This document shows, one piece after another, positions 49,096 through 58,249 of a stretch of DNA of 64,000 nucleotides. Below the pieces are notes generated by a model. That model had not been told where the DNA came from. It was given only the letters and a program-made list of their open reading frames with translations, and ran no database searches. Positions within the stretch are counted from its first letter, which is position 1. Every line of letters begins with the position of its first letter. A program made the translations under genes and the position numbers. Source of the DNA: Bradyrhizobium sp. WSM1417 (lineage in GTDB: Bacteria; Pseudomonadota; Alphaproteobacteria; Rhizobiales; Xanthobacteraceae); contig NZ_KI911783.1 of the NCBI RefSeq assembly GCF_000515415.1, positions 7,241,831-7,305,830 of the forward strand, read 5' to 3'.

Positions 49096-49383
49096 TCATC
49101 CATCGCTCGAGACTCCAACGACGCTATCCAACCAGAACAAGAAAGCGCCGACGGCCAAGACTAAGGGGAGAGCGAGCATCAGGCGGATGAATTGGCGATT
49201 GTACGCGTGGAATTCCTTTGAGAGTTCGCTTGCCAACGGCCGCCGGAGCGTCAGCAGGCCGCGCCATTCCGGCAATTCTCCGGCTCTCAGAAATGCCAGG
49301 CGGCCTGCCATCGCTACGAGCACGACCGCGCATCCCCAATCCACGAAGATCAGGACACGCACCGCTTGGTGAAGGACGGACAT
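49096..49383 (-). CDS. Small two-helix membrane protein between the tRNA copies
   Basis: A 95-residue protein with two probable membrane helices, VRVLIFVDWGCAVVLVAMAG near the N-terminus and LMLALPLVLAVGAFLFWLDS near the C-terminus. A basic loop lies between them (RRPLASELSKEFHAYNRQFI). No family is recognised. The ribosome site is weak. It is enclosed by the two tRNA-Met copies on the same strand, so it was either inserted or left over from the duplication. Confidence 0.55.
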   Translation of the reverse strand: MSVLHQAVRVLIFVDWGCAVVLVAMAGRLAFLRAGELPEWRGLLTLRRPLASELSKEFHAYNRQFIRLMLALPLVLAVGAFLFWLDSVVGVSSDG

Positions 49384-49399
49384 GCGAAGCTCGGGGAAA

Positions 49400-49476
49400 T
49401 GGTAGCGGGAGAGGGACTCGAACCCCCGACCCCAGGATTATGATTCCCGTGCTCTAACCAGCTGAGCTACCCCGCC
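49400..49476 (-). tRNA. tRNA-Met (anticodon CAT), elongator type
   Basis: 77 bases with all arms: acceptor GGCGGGG/TCCCGCT (with G-T wobbles at both ends), D-arm GCTCAGCTGGTTAGAGC, anticodon stem CGGGA/TCCTG around ATCATAA, T-arm GGGGGTTCGAGTCCCTC and encoded CCA. Elongator Met is favoured by the paired 1-72 end, but a tRNA-Ile2 (lysidine) identity cannot be excluded by eye. Confidence 0.93.
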
Positions 49477-49633
49477 ACAGGGTCGCGAGGGCCGAAACAG
49501 GCCGATCTCGCGAACGCGCGGCATATAAGGAAGGGGGCGGCGGGCTGTCAAGCAAGGTGGGGCGGTTGTCGGGGGTGATTTGGGGGCGGAATCGCGCCTC
49601 TTGGGCACCAGACTCGCGGAGAGTCCCCCTCAC

Positions 49634-49687
49634 CCGAAATCCGCGCTTTTGCGCGGATTTCGGCCTCTCCCCGCAGGCGGGGAGAGG
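49634..49687. repeat. Double-hairpin palindromic repeat
   Basis: Two adjacent perfect stems: CCGAAATCCGCGC/GCGCGGATTTCGG with a 4-base loop, then CCTCTCCCCGC/GCGGGGAGAGG with a 2-base loop. This is a REP-type element downstream of the secreted-protein gene. Confidence 0.8.
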
Positions 49688-49702
49688 CGAAGGAAGAACC
49701 GC

Positions 49703-50059
49703 CTATTTCGGCCGCACCGTCGGGTCGCCGCCGGGGCTGCCGGGGGGCGGGATGACGGGCATGGCGCCGTTCGTGCTGGGCGCCGGGGCGTGCATCTCGG
49801 GATCGACCCCGGAGGGCGGGCAGAGCACGCCGTCCGATTTTGCCAATTTGTCGCCGAGCGGTTCCCGGGATTGGCCGGTGGTGGTGCCATCGGCCGAGCG
49901 GTTCGGGCGGTCCTGCGGCGTGCAACCGGTGGCGTGCTGCGGGGATGGCGGCGCGGTTTGTTGCGGCGGCGTCGCCGGGGCGGGCGGGGCCTGCGCGATC
50001 GCGCTGCCGGAGGCGGCGATCAGGAGGCTGGCCAGAATGATTTTTGATGTCGTGCGCAT
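49703..50059 (-). CDS. Secreted Pro-rich hypothetical protein
   Basis: A 118-residue exported protein. The signal peptide MRTTSKIILASLLIAASGSA IA ends before QAPPAP. The mature part is Pro/Gln/Thr-rich with two cysteines (ATGCTPQDRPNRSADG and DGVLCPPSGVDPEM) that may form a disulfide, and it ends PPPGSPGGDPTVRPK. No domain is known. It is 44 bp after the methyltransferase gene on the same strand. Confidence 0.7.
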   Translation of the reverse strand: MRTTSKIILASLLIAASGSAIAQAPPAPATPPQQTAPPSPQHATGCTPQDRPNRSADGTTTGQSREPLGDKLAKSDGVLCPPSGVDPEMHAPAPSTNGAMPVIPPPGSPGGDPTVRPK

Positions 50060-50103
50060 GGGAGGGAAACGCGCGGGTCAGCCCGCGTGTTCCGCGCCCC
50101 CGA

Positions 50104-50742
50104 TCACGATTTGAGGTAGCGGATCAGCGAAAAGTGCCCCATCGGCGGCATCGGGCGGCGCTCGGCCAGGGTGACGCCGCCGTGTTTCGCGGCCCAGTTG
50201 ACCAGGCGCTCCCACGGAAACTCCGGGCGCCAGCCGAGACGGCGGGCCAAGGGCGCAAACGCGAGCTCGGAGAGTTTGCGCAAACCCTTTTCCGCACCGA
50301 TGTGGTTGACCAGGATCAGCTCGCCGCCGGGCTTCAAGACGCGCACGAACTCGTCCAGCGTGCCTTCGGGATCGGGCACCGCGGTGATGACGTATTGCGC
50401 AACCACCGCGTCGAAGAAGTTTTCGGGGAAGGCGAGGTTTTTCGCATCCATCACCGAGAGCACTTCGACATTGGAGAGCCGCAAGCTCCGCACGCGCGAT
50501 TGCGCCTTGCGCAGCATCGGCTCGGAGATGTCGACGCCGCATATCTTCGTGGTGCGCGCATAGTCGGAGAGCGAAAGCCCGGTGCCGACGCCGACGTCGA
50601 GAATGCGGCCGCCGATGCGGTCGGCCTCCGCGATGGTCGACTGCCTTCCGGCGTCGAACACCTTGCCGAACACGAGATCGTAGACCGGCGCCCAGCGGTC
50701 ATAGGCCTTCTCGACCCCGGCCCGCGAGATGTCTGCTGCCAT
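50104..50742 (-). CDS. SAM-dependent methyltransferase, PmtA-like phospholipid N-methyltransferase
   Basis: A 212-residue class I methyltransferase. It has YDRWAPVYDLVFGKVFDAGR, motif I GGRILDVGVGTGLSLSDYA, acidic loop KICGVDISEPMLRKAQSRV, motif IV FFDAVVAQYVITAVPDPEGT and motif V LKPGGELILVNHIGAE. The YDRWAPVYD start and NHIGAE phrase are typical of Rhodobacter-type phosphatidylethanolamine N-methyltransferases, which make phosphatidylcholine. A UbiE-like enzyme is the main alternative. It is followed by a secreted-protein gene and preceded by mnmA (18 bp). Confidence 0.75.
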   Translation of the reverse strand: MAADISRAGVEKAYDRWAPVYDLVFGKVFDAGRQSTIAEADRIGGRILDVGVGTGLSLSDYARTTKICGVDISEPMLRKAQSRVRSLRLSNVEVLSVMDAKNLAFPENFFDAVVAQYVITAVPDPEGTLDEFVRVLKPGGELILVNHIGAEKGLRKLSELAFAPLARRLGWRPEFPWERLVNWAAKHGGVTLAERRPMPPMGHFSLIRYLKS

Positions 50743-50760
50743 GCCCCTGCCCTATATTTT

Positions 50761-51942
50761 TTAGCCGCGGACCGCTTCTGCGAGCGGCCTCGTCGTGCTG
50801 CTTGCGGCCTTCGCGGCGGCGCTTTGAATGAAGCCGCCGCCGAGCACGCGGGCCTGGCCGCCAGGTGCCTCGTAGAACACGCAGGCCTGTCCCGGCGAAA
50901 CGCCTTCTTCGCCGGCGACGAGCTCGACCTCGTAATGGCCGTTCGCGCCGCGCAGCCACGCCGGCTGGGGCGCGCGGGTCGAGCGCACGCGCACGAACAT
51001 CTCGAGGCCATTGCCGATGGCGCGGTCGATGTCGCCATCGCCGATCCAGTTGACGTCGCGCAACACGATGCGGTGCATCTTCAACGCCTCGCGCGGGCCG
51101 ACGACGACGCGGCGGTTGGCGGCCTCCAGCCGCACCACGAACAGCGGCGCGGCGGCTGCGATGCCGAGGCCGCGGCGCTGGCCGATGGTGAAATTGGCGA
51201 TGCCGTTGTGACGGCCGAGCACGCGGCCGTCGAGATCGACGATGTCGCCGGGGTCCATCGCGTTCGGCCGCAGGCGGGTGATGATGTCGGTGTAGCGCCC
51301 GGTGGGCACGAAGCAGATGTCCTGGCTGTCGTGCTTGTCGGCAACCGCGAGACCGAAGCGCCGCGCCAGCTCGCGCGTCTCGGGCTTGGTCATGTCGCCG
51401 AGCGGAAAGCGCAGATAATCGAGCTGCTCCTGCGTGGTCGCGAACAGAAAGTAGCTCTGGTCGCGATCGGCGTCGGCGGCGCACACCAGCGCGCGCGAGC
51501 CGTCGTCGCGGCGGCGCGAGGCGACGTAATGGCCGGTGGCGAGCGCGGTGGCGCCCAGTTCGCGCGCGGTCTTCAAGAGGTCGCGAAACTTGACGGAACG
51601 GTTGCACTCGATGCACGGCACCGGCGTCTCGCCGAGCGCGTAGCTGTCGGCGAAATTGTCGATGACGGACTCGCGAAAGCGGTCCTCGTAGTCGAGCACG
51701 TAATGGGGAATGCCGAGCTTGGCCGCGACGTCGCGGGCGTCGTGGATGTCCTGGCCGGCGCAGCAGGCGCCCTTGCGATGGGTAGCCGCACCATGGTCGT
51801 AGAGCTGCAGCGTGATGCCGACGACGTCGTAGCCTTCCGCCTTCAACAGCGCAGCCGTCGTCGATGAATCGACGCCGCCCGACATGGCAACGACGACCCT
51901 GGTATCCTCAGGACGGCCTTCGAGATCCAGACTGTTGAGCAT
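50761..51942 (-). CDS. mnmA: tRNA-specific 2-thiouridylase MnmA
   Basis: A 393-residue enzyme that thiolates U34 of Lys, Glu and Gln tRNAs. It shows the PP-loop [20 protein letters not shown], first catalytic Cys in [41 protein letters not shown], second catalytic Cys in [18 protein letters not shown], and the C-terminal barrel [15 protein letters not shown] and [15 protein letters not shown]. The end carries an Ala-rich extension ([19 protein letters not shown]). ATG at 51942 is the natural start. Confidence 0.95.
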   Translation of the reverse strand: MLNSLDLEGRPEDTRVVVAMSGGVDSSTTAALLKAEGYDVVGITLQLYDHGAATHRKGACCAGQDIHDARDVAAKLGIPHYVLDYEDRFRESVIDNFADSYALGETPVPCIECNRSVKFRDLLKTARELGATALATGHYVASRRRDDGSRALVCAADADRDQSYFLFATTQEQLDYLRFPLGDMTKPETRELARRFGLAVADKHDSQDICFVPTGRYTDIITRLRPNAMDPGDIVDLDGRVLGRHNGIANFTIGQRRGLGIAAAAPLFVVRLEAANRRVVVGPREALKMHRIVLRDVNWIGDGDIDRAIGNGLEMFVRVRSTRAPQPAWLRGANGHYEVELVAGEEGVSPGQACVFYEAPGGQARVLGGGFIQSAAAKAASSTTRPLAEAVRG

Positions 51943-52290
51943 GGGCCTTAAAGCGTTGTGGACGGCGGCGTTGGGCGATCCGCTGGGTGCTTCCGGCGGG
52001 ACAACGGCGACCCGCGGGAACTGAGAGTTCCCGAATGGCGCGGCCTGCCCGGTCGAAAGCGGCTGAGAGCTGTCTCTTTAATATAGGCGGCCTTGCGGTG
52101 AAGCAATCATGGACCCCGCAAGCTTTACGGCAATTCTTGCCGGGGAGGCAGAAATGGCGGGGCTTCGAGAGGCCTCGCGGCGGGGCGCCAAATCATCAAG
52201 CCATTGATTTTGTTCGTTAAAATTACTCAGCGCGGCGGTGGCCCGCTCTTTGCTACCTCTCATGGCGAAGATGTTTCCAAGGGGTTGCCT
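51943..52290. other. Spacer between mnmA and fliK
   Basis: About 350 bp with promoters of two divergent genes. TTTAATATAGGC near 52080 is AT-rich. GGCAATTCTTGC at 52129 resembles a sigma54 -24/-12 pair but the gap is two bases too short. No terminator or RNA gene seen. Confidence 0.35.
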
Positions 52291-53973
52291 GTGGTCGGTC
52301 GTACGTCAGATGTCGTGGCAAGCGTGCAAGTCCCAAGCGCGCAGCAAAAGCCTGCCCGGTCGCATGCGCCGAAAGAGAGCGCCGCCAACGATTCCTTCGG
52401 CTCGTTGGTGGACAGCAACACCCAGGCGATCAACGACAGCGCGGCGTCCTCCGCGCAGGACTCCCCGCGCCGCACCGATTCATCGTCCTCCGCCTCGGAC
52501 AAGAGCCCGCGCGATCGCTCAGTGACCGACAAGTCCTCGCAGAGCAAGGCCAGCGACGACGCCGACAATTCCGCGGCCGCCAAAAGCGACACCAGGAACG
52601 ACGCCAAGAGCGACGCCAAGAACGACGTCAAGAACGACGTCAAGAACGACGTCAAGAACGACTCGACCGCCGATGCGGCCAAGGCTGATAGCAAGACCAA
52701 GGACAAGCCGAACGCGTCCGACGCCAAATCGGCCGACAAGTCGGCGGACAAGTCCGACGAGTCCAAAGCGGACAAGGCCGACGGCACCGATGGCCTCGCC
52801 GCCGCCATCGATACCGCCGCCGCCGCGCAGATTGACGCGACGCAGGCCGCCGTGCCCGATCCGAATGCACTCGTGGTGGCCGTGCCGGTCGATCCCAACG
52901 CGACCGCGAACCAGGCCGCCGGCCCCGCCTCCTCGCCGCTGACGATTGCCGCCGCCGGCATCGCCGCCAGCGCATCCATAACGGCGCAGATCGCCGGCAC
53001 CAAGACCGACACCGCGACGCCGGGCGACAAGAGCGCCAAGACCGCAAGCGCCAAGGTTGATGCCGACACCTCGGCGACGCTGGCCGATGCCGCGACCGGC
53101 GCGACCGATTCGACCGCGACCGATGCCAAGACCAATGGCGGCCTGATCGCCGCCGTCGACCAGGGCACGCCAAAAACCACGTTCAAGGCCGCAGCCATTG
53201 CGCAAGGCGCGAGCGACGTTTCCAATATCGGCCAGGACACCGGCAAGGCGAACGCCGCACAGACTCCGGCAACGGCAGCATCCGCCACCACGGCGCATCC
53301 GCAAGCCGACAAGCCGCCGATCGACGCGAACGCGGCCGACACCAAGGCTGGGACTTCCGACCGCACCGCCGATGCCGCACCGGCGACGGCGACACCGCAT
53401 GCCCATGCGGGCACGCAGGCGGCCGTCCCCACCACCGACACCAGCGCGCAGGCGGCCTCCGCCATTCAAGCGCCGCTGACCAATACGACTTCGGCCGCGA
53501 CCGCTTCGACCGCGACGCTCACGGCGACCGCGGCGAATGCCAATGCCATTCCGATCAGCGGCGTGCCGATCGAAATTGCCGCCGCCGCGCGCGCGGGCAA
53601 GACCCGGTTCGACATCAGCCTCGATCCGCTCGACCTCGGCCGCATCGACGTCCGCATCAATGTCGACCGCAACGGCCAGGTCACCTCGCATCTCACCGTC
53701 GAGAAGCCGGAGACGCTGCAGATGCTGCGGCAGGACGCGCCGCAATTGCAGCGCGCGCTCGACGATGCCGGCCTCAAGACCGGCAGCAACGGGCTGTCCT
53801 TCAGCCTGCGCGACCAGAATTCATCGGGCCAGCACTCCGGCCAGAACAACGACAATGGCGGCAATGCCCGCCGGCTGATCGTCAGCGAGGAGGACGCAGT
53901 TCCCGCGGCCCCGGTCGGACGCAGCTACGGCCGCATGCTCGGATCGAGCAGCGGCGTCGACATCAGAGTGTGA
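52291..53973 (+). CDS. fliK: Flagellar hook-length control protein FliK
   Basis: A ~560-residue secreted ruler protein that measures hook length and switches export specificity. The first ~440 residues are low-complexity Ser/Ala/Lys/Asp/Thr sequence, as usual for FliK, and include a tandem repeat (NDVKND) at ~100-125. The C-terminal domain ~440-530 is recognisable: GKTRFDISLDPLDLGRIDVR then INVDRNGQVTSHLTVEKPET and LQMLRQDAPQLQRALDDAG. The GTG at 52291, with AAGGGG six bases before it, is the proposed start; the frame is open to 52204. It is directly followed by flgD in the usual hook gene order. Confidence 0.85.
   Translation: MVGRTSDVVASVQVPSAQQKPARSHAPKESAANDSFGSLVDSNTQAINDSAASSAQDSPRRTDSSSSASDKSPRDRSVTDKSSQSKASDDADNSAAAKSDTRNDAKSDAKNDVKNDVKNDVKNDSTADAAKADSKTKDKPNASDAKSADKSADKSDESKADKADGTDGLAAAIDTAAAAQIDATQAAVPDPNALVVAVPVDPNATANQAAGPASSPLTIAAAGIAASASITAQIAGTKTDTATPGDKSAKTASAKVDADTSATLADAATGATDSTATDAKTNGGLIAAVDQGTPKTTFKAAAIAQGASDVSNIGQDTGKANAAQTPATAASATTAHPQADKPPIDANAADTKAGTSDRTADAAPATATPHAHAGTQAAVPTTDTSAQAASAIQAPLTNTTSAATASTATLTATAANANAIPISGVPIEIAAAARAGKTRFDISLDPLDLGRIDVRINVDRNGQVTSHLTVEKPETLQMLRQDAPQLQRALDDAGLKTGSNGLSFSLRDQNSSGQHSGQNNDNGGNARRLIVSEEDAVPAAPVGRSYGRMLGSSSGVDIRV
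52597..52662 (+). repeat. 12 bp tandem repeat inside fliK
   Basis: Five and a half copies of AACGACGTCAAG (two with GCC for GTC) encode the repeat Asn-Asp-Val/Ala-Lys in the low-complexity ruler part. Copy number is likely to vary. Confidence 0.85.
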
Positions 53974-53986
53974 GGAGTATTCGACC

Positions 53987-54694
53987 ATGACCACCACGAA
54001 TGCCGCCACCGCCCCATCCGTCGTCTCCGGCACGACGGACCTGCCGAAATCCTCGTCGAACCCAAGCCTGGGCTCGAGCACCGGCGCGACGCTGGCCGGC
54101 AACTTCCAGACCTTCCTGACGCTGCTGACGACGCAGCTGCAGAACCAGAACCCGCTCGATCCACTCGACACCAACCAGTTCACCCAGCAGCTGGTGCAGT
54201 TCGCCGGCGTCGAACAGCAGCTCAAGACCAACGACTCGCTGTCCCAGCTCGTCACGCTGCAGCAGACCACGCAGGCGACCCAGGCGCTCGGCTTCGTCGG
54301 CAAGACCGCCCTGGTCGACGGCACCACCGGGACCATGACGAATTCGTCGGCGACCTGGCATCTCAACGTGCCCAGCGACGCCACTGTGGACATCACCATC
54401 GCCAATGCCAGCGGCCAGACCGTATTCACCGGCAAATACACCGCCGGCGCGGGCACCGACGTTCCGTTCACCTGGAACGGCCAGGGCAATGACGGCACGC
54501 AATGGCCCGACGGCAAGTACACGATCTCGGCCACGGGCAAGGATGTCGCCAACAACAATGTCGGCATCGCCGCGCAGGTGCAGGGCACGGTGTCGTCCGT
54601 CGACCTGACCCAGTCGCCGCCGCTGCTGACCATCGACGGCTCCAGCTACACCCTGAGCCAGGTCAAGAGCATCATCGCGACGGCCAGCAATTAA
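53987..54694 (+). CDS. flgD: Flagellar hook-capping protein FlgD
   Basis: A 235-residue protein that caps the growing hook and helps FlgE assemble. It has the N-terminal core NFQTFLTLLTTQLQNQNPLD then PLDTNQFTQQLVQFAGVEQQ, and a C-terminal Ig/tudor region, VPFTWNGQGNDGTQWPDGKY then TISATGKD. It starts 13 bp after the fliK stop and probably shares its transcript. A palindromic repeat follows the stop codon. Confidence 0.95.
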   Translation: MTTTNAATAPSVVSGTTDLPKSSSNPSLGSSTGATLAGNFQTFLTLLTTQLQNQNPLDPLDTNQFTQQLVQFAGVEQQLKTNDSLSQLVTLQQTTQATQALGFVGKTALVDGTTGTMTNSSATWHLNVPSDATVDITIANASGQTVFTGKYTAGAGTDVPFTWNGQGNDGTQWPDGKYTISATGKDVANNNVGIAAQVQGTVSSVDLTQSPPLLTIDGSSYTLSQVKSIIATASN

Positions 54695-54721
54695 AGGCCG
54701 GGTATTCGCCACACAAGCAGT

Positions 54722-54842
54722 GTCGTCCTGGCGAAAGCCAGGACCCATAACCACCGCAGTCGTTTTGGCGCGAGGACCTGACCCCGAGTCGCCGTAGCGA
54801 CTACTCCCTGGGGTAATGGGTCCCGGCCTTCGCCAGGACGAC
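54722..54842. repeat. REP-like palindromic element
   Basis: A ~120 bp element with outer arms GTCGTCCTGGCGAAAGCCAGG and CTTCGCCAGGACGAC in inverse orientation and inner GACCCATAA/GTAATGGGTC, just after flgD. It is a second palindrome type, distinct from the one at 2364. Confidence 0.75.
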
Positions 54843-55063
54843 AATTGGGGCCTTGCAGCGTCGCGCGCAGGCCTCGTTCGTTAGTAAAGTATTTACGAAT
54901 ACCCCCTCGGCCCGCCTGGACGCACCGTCCCGCCGGTCGAGACGGCTGCGTTCCAGCCATTTTCAACGAGAATTGTATTGAAGCCTTAGGCTTAGCGGAT
55001 TTTTAAGCCGGCGCGCGTAGGGTTCCTGAGTGAGTTCAGTGGTTGAGAGTTTGTGAGTACGCC

Positions 55064-55339
55064 ATGACAGAACCCCATCGCCCGAGGGTAAAATACGTCA
55101 TCGGGCCGGACGGTAGTCCGTTGACGATTGCGGATCTGCCTGCACCCGGCACCAAACGCTGGGTCATCCGCCGCAAGGCCGAGGTCGTCGCCGCAGTCCG
55201 TGGCGGTCTTCTCTCCCTCGAGGAGGCCTGCAGCCGTTATACGCTGACGGTTGACGAATTCCTCTCCTGGCAGTTTTCGATCGACCAGCATGGTCTGGCG
55301 GGACTTCGCACCACCCGTATCCAACAATATCGCCAGTAG
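55064..55339 (+). CDS. sciP: SciP-type CtrA inhibitor (DUF1153)
   Basis: A 91-residue helix-turn-helix protein of DUF1153. Motifs are RVKYVIGPDGSPLTIADLPA, TKRWVIRRKAEVVAAVRGGL, LSLEEACSRYTLTVDEFLSW and QHGLAGLRTTRIQQYRQ. In Caulobacter SciP binds CtrA and blocks activation of its promoters, which include flagellar genes. Its placement between flgD and fliF fits a flagellar and cell-cycle role. ATG at 55064 is chosen over a longer frame. An intrinsic terminator follows 30 bp after the stop. Confidence 0.9.
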   Translation: MTEPHRPRVKYVIGPDGSPLTIADLPAPGTKRWVIRRKAEVVAAVRGGLLSLEEACSRYTLTVDEFLSWQFSIDQHGLAGLRTTRIQQYRQ

Positions 55340-55369
55340 GCAATCCGGAAATCTGCGGCTTTTGACGAA

Positions 55370-55401
55370 AATCGGCCTCGCCTCGCGAGGCCGATTTTTT
55401 T
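55370..55401 (+). terminator. Intrinsic terminator after sciP
   Basis: An 11 bp perfect stem AATCGGCCTCG/CGAGGCCGATT with a 5-base loop and a run of T. Confidence 0.9.
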
Positions 55402-55436
55402 CATGTTTCGTTTTGGCGCGACTTTTGTCGCAGCTC

Positions 55437-55454
55437 TTAACCTTCGTTAACCAT
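55437..55454. promoter_or_regulatory. CtrA-box-like site upstream of fliF
   Basis: TTAA, 6 bases, TTAACCAT. The CtrA consensus is TTAA-N7-TTAA, so the spacing is one short, but the second half is the known TTAACCAT form. It lies ~80 bp before fliF and right after sciP. Confidence 0.45.
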
Positions 55455-55531
55455 ATCGAAACCATCACCTAGGCAATAATTGCCCAGTCGGCCTTTCCTG
55501 TGAAAGCAGCCGAATCTGTCGGGGCGGTTGC

Positions 55532-57139
55532 TTGCAAGGTCTTGCGGACTTTCTGAAGGGTATTGGAGCCGCCCGGTTCGGGGCGATGATCGCGGTCACC
55601 GCCGCGCTCGTCGGCTTTTTCGCGTTCGTCATCATGCGCGTCACCACGCCGCAGATGACGACGCTGTTCACCGACCTCAGCGTCGAGGACTCCTCGGGCA
55701 TCATCAAGGACCTGGAGCGCCAGGGCATCCAGTTCGAGCTGCGCAACGAGGGCACCATCATCATGGTGCCCAAGGACAAGGTCACACGCCTGCGGATGAA
55801 GCTCGCCGAGGGCGGCCTGCCCAAGGGCGGCGGCGTCGGCTACGAGGTGTTCGACAAATCGGATGCGCTCGGCACCACCTCTTTCGTCCAGAACATCAAC
55901 CATCTCCGCGCGCTGGAAGGCGAGCTCGCCCGCACCATCCGCGCCATCGACCGCATCCAGGCTGCCCGCGTCCATCTGGTGCTGCCCGAGCGCCCGCTGT
56001 TCTCGCGCGAGGCGCCGGAGCCGTCGGCCTCGATCGTGGTTCGGGTCCGCGGCGCGCTGGAGGCCCAGCAGATCCGCGCCATCCGCCACCTCGTCGCCTC
56101 GGCCGTGAACGGGCTGAAGCCGCAGCGGGTCTCGATCGTCGACGAAACCGGACAGCTGCTCGCCGACGGCGCGCAGACCGACCCGGACCAGCAGATCGGC
56201 GACGAGCGCCGCACCGCCTTCGAGAAGCGGATGCGCAAGCAGGTCGAGGACATCGTCTCCTCCGTGGTGGGCACGGGGCGCGCCCGGGTCCAGCTCTCCG
56301 CCGATTTCGACTTCAACAAGATCACCCAGACCTCGGACAAGTACGACCCCGAAGGCCGCGTGCTGCGCTCGAGCCAGACCCGCGAAGAGCAGAGCATGAC
56401 CGCCGACAACAACGGCCAGGTCACCGTCAATAACGAGTTGCCGGGCAACCAGCAGAACGGCGGCGTCGCGGCCAAGGACCAGAGCAAGAAGAGCGAAGAG
56501 ACCAACAATTACGAGATCTCCCGCACCACCAAGACCGAGGTGACCGAGGCCGGCAGGGTCAACCGGATCTCGGTCGCGGTGCTGGTCGATGGCATCTACT
56601 CCAAGAACGAAAAGGGCGATCTGGCCTACCAGGACCGCACCAAGGAGCAGCTCGATCGCATCGCCACGCTGGTGCGCTCGGCGATCGGCTTCGACCAGAA
56701 GCGCGGCGACCAGGTCGAGGTCGTCAATCTGCGCTTTGCCGACGCCCCCTCCACCACCCCGATCGCGGAGCCGAGCGGCTTGCTCGGCATGCTCCAGTTC
56801 ACCAAGGACGACGTCATGTACTTCGTCGAGCTCGGCGTGATGATGCTGCTCGGCCTAGTCGTGCTGTTCCTGGTGGTCCGGCCGCTGGTCAAACGCATCC
56901 TGGCATCCGACGAAGTCGCAGCCGCCATCTCCGGCGCCCTCACCGGCCCCGCGAGCGACGAGGCCGCCCCCGCCAGCCAGCCGCTCCTGCCGAGCGGCGC
57001 TGCGAGCGCGATCGACGTCGCCACCGTCCAGGGCCAGGTCCATGCCCAATCCGTCCATCGCGTCGGCGAACTCGCCGAGCGCAATCCCAACGAGACCGTC
57101 GCCATCATCCGCCAATGGCTGACCGAACCCGCGAAATAA
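55532..57139 (+). CDS. fliF: Flagellar MS-ring protein FliF
   Basis: A 535-residue inner-membrane protein that forms the MS ring of the basal body. The N-terminal membrane helix is AMIAVTAALVGFFAFVIMRV, followed by ring-building domains (FTDLSVEDSSGIIKDLERQG, ALEGELARTIRAIDRIQAAR with VHLVLPERPLFSREAP) and a second helix at ~435-455 (YFVELGVMMLLGLVVLFLVV). The C-terminal FliG-binding tail RVGELAERNPNETVAIIRQW is intact. The start is TTG at 55532 with GGGGCGG upstream, and no ATG is available. It heads the operon fliF-fliG-fliH-fliN-flbD. Confidence 0.94.
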   Translation: MQGLADFLKGIGAARFGAMIAVTAALVGFFAFVIMRVTTPQMTTLFTDLSVEDSSGIIKDLERQGIQFELRNEGTIIMVPKDKVTRLRMKLAEGGLPKGGGVGYEVFDKSDALGTTSFVQNINHLRALEGELARTIRAIDRIQAARVHLVLPERPLFSREAPEPSASIVVRVRGALEAQQIRAIRHLVASAVNGLKPQRVSIVDETGQLLADGAQTDPDQQIGDERRTAFEKRMRKQVEDIVSSVVGTGRARVQLSADFDFNKITQTSDKYDPEGRVLRSSQTREEQSMTADNNGQVTVNNELPGNQQNGGVAAKDQSKKSEETNNYEISRTTKTEVTEAGRVNRISVAVLVDGIYSKNEKGDLAYQDRTKEQLDRIATLVRSAIGFDQKRGDQVEVVNLRFADAPSTTPIAEPSGLLGMLQFTKDDVMYFVELGVMMLLGLVVLFLVVRPLVKRILASDEVAAAISGALTGPASDEAAPASQPLLPSGAASAIDVATVQGQVHAQSVHRVGELAERNPNETVAIIRQWLTEPAK

Positions 57140-57157
57140 TTCGAGAAGTGATCTGAC

Positions 57158-58249
57158 ATGGCCGCTGCCCTGCAAAACGCCAACTCCAACGACATCACCA
57201 GCGTGATCTCCACGCTCGGTCAGCGTGCCGTCGGCCGCGCGGGCGCCAAGACCGAAGCAGTACCGGGGCCGAAGCGCGCCGCGATCCTGATGCTGGCGCT
57301 CGGCGAGCAGTATGGCGGCAAGATCTGGGGCTTGCTCGACGACGACGAGGTGCGCCAGCTCTCCCTGGAGATGTCGACGCTCGGCACCGTCGAGGTCGAC
57401 ACGGTGGAGGACATGCTGCTCGAATTCGTCTCGCGGATGTCGGCCTCCGGCGCGCTGATGGGCAATTTCGACGCCACCGAGCGGCTGCTCCAGCAATACC
57501 TTGCCCCCGAGCGCGTCAACGGCATCATGGATGAAATCCGCGGCCCCGCCGGCCGCAACATGTGGGAGAAGCTCTCCAACGTGCAGGAAGAGGTGCTCGC
57601 CAACTATCTCAAGAACGAATATCCGCAGACCATCGCGGTGGTGCTGTCGAAGCTGAAGCCGGAACACGCCGCCCGCGTGCTCGGCATCTTCCCCGAGGAT
57701 CTGGCGCTCGACGTCGTCAACCGCATGCTGAAGATGGAGGCGGTGCAGAAGGAGGTGATCGAGAGCGTGGAGAAGACGCTGCGGACCGAATTCATGTCCA
57801 ATTTGTCACAGACCCGCCGACGCGACGCCCACGAGGTGATGGCGGAGATCTTCAACAATTTCGACCGCCAGACCGAAACCCGCTTCATCACCTCGCTGGA
57901 AGAGGACAACCGCGAATCGGCCGAGCGCATCAAGGCGCTGATGTTCACCTTCGACGACCTCGTGAAGCTGGATTCCGGCTCCGCCCAGACCCTGATGCGC
58001 AACGTCGACAAGGACAAGCTCGGCGTCGCACTCAAGAGCGCCAACGAGGACGTCCGCAACTTCTTCTTCGGCAACATGTCCTCGCGTGCGGCCAAAATGC
58101 TCCAGGACGACATGGCGGCGATGGGTCCGGTCCGCCTGCGCGACGTCGACGAGGCCCAGGCGCTGCTGGTCAACCTCGCCAAGGATCTCGCCGCCAAGGG
58201 TGAGATCATGCTGACCAAGAACCGCGCCGACGACGAGCTGGTGTACTGA
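57158..58249 (+). CDS. fliG: Flagellar motor switch protein FliG
   Basis: A 363-residue rotor protein that couples the stator to rotation and links the MS ring to the C ring. It has [20 protein letters not shown] in the N-terminal FliF-binding domain, [20 protein letters not shown] with [19 protein letters not shown] (middle domain), and the charged torque helix region [39 protein letters not shown] and [12 protein letters not shown]. It lies 18 bp after fliF, and its stop overlaps the fliH start. Confidence 0.96.
   Translation: MAAALQNANSNDITSVISTLGQRAVGRAGAKTEAVPGPKRAAILMLALGEQYGGKIWGLLDDDEVRQLSLEMSTLGTVEVDTVEDMLLEFVSRMSASGALMGNFDATERLLQQYLAPERVNGIMDEIRGPAGRNMWEKLSNVQEEVLANYLKNEYPQTIAVVLSKLKPEHAARVLGIFPEDLALDVVNRMLKMEAVQKEVIESVEKTLRTEFMSNLSQTRRRDAHEVMAEIFNNFDRQTETRFITSLEEDNRESAERIKALMFTFDDLVKLDSGSAQTLMRNVDKDKLGVALKSANEDVRNFFFGNMSSRAAKMLQDDMAAMGPVRLRDVDEAQALLVNLAKDLAAKGEIMLTKNRADDELVY

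Noticed and set aside
52129..52140. Sigma54 promoter (GGCAATTCTTGC) before fliK
   Set aside because: The GG-to-GC gap is 8 bases, whereas the sigma54 -24/-12 element needs 10.
52597..52662. CRISPR-like array
   Set aside because: Units are 12 bp, directly adjacent without spacers and in frame in fliK.
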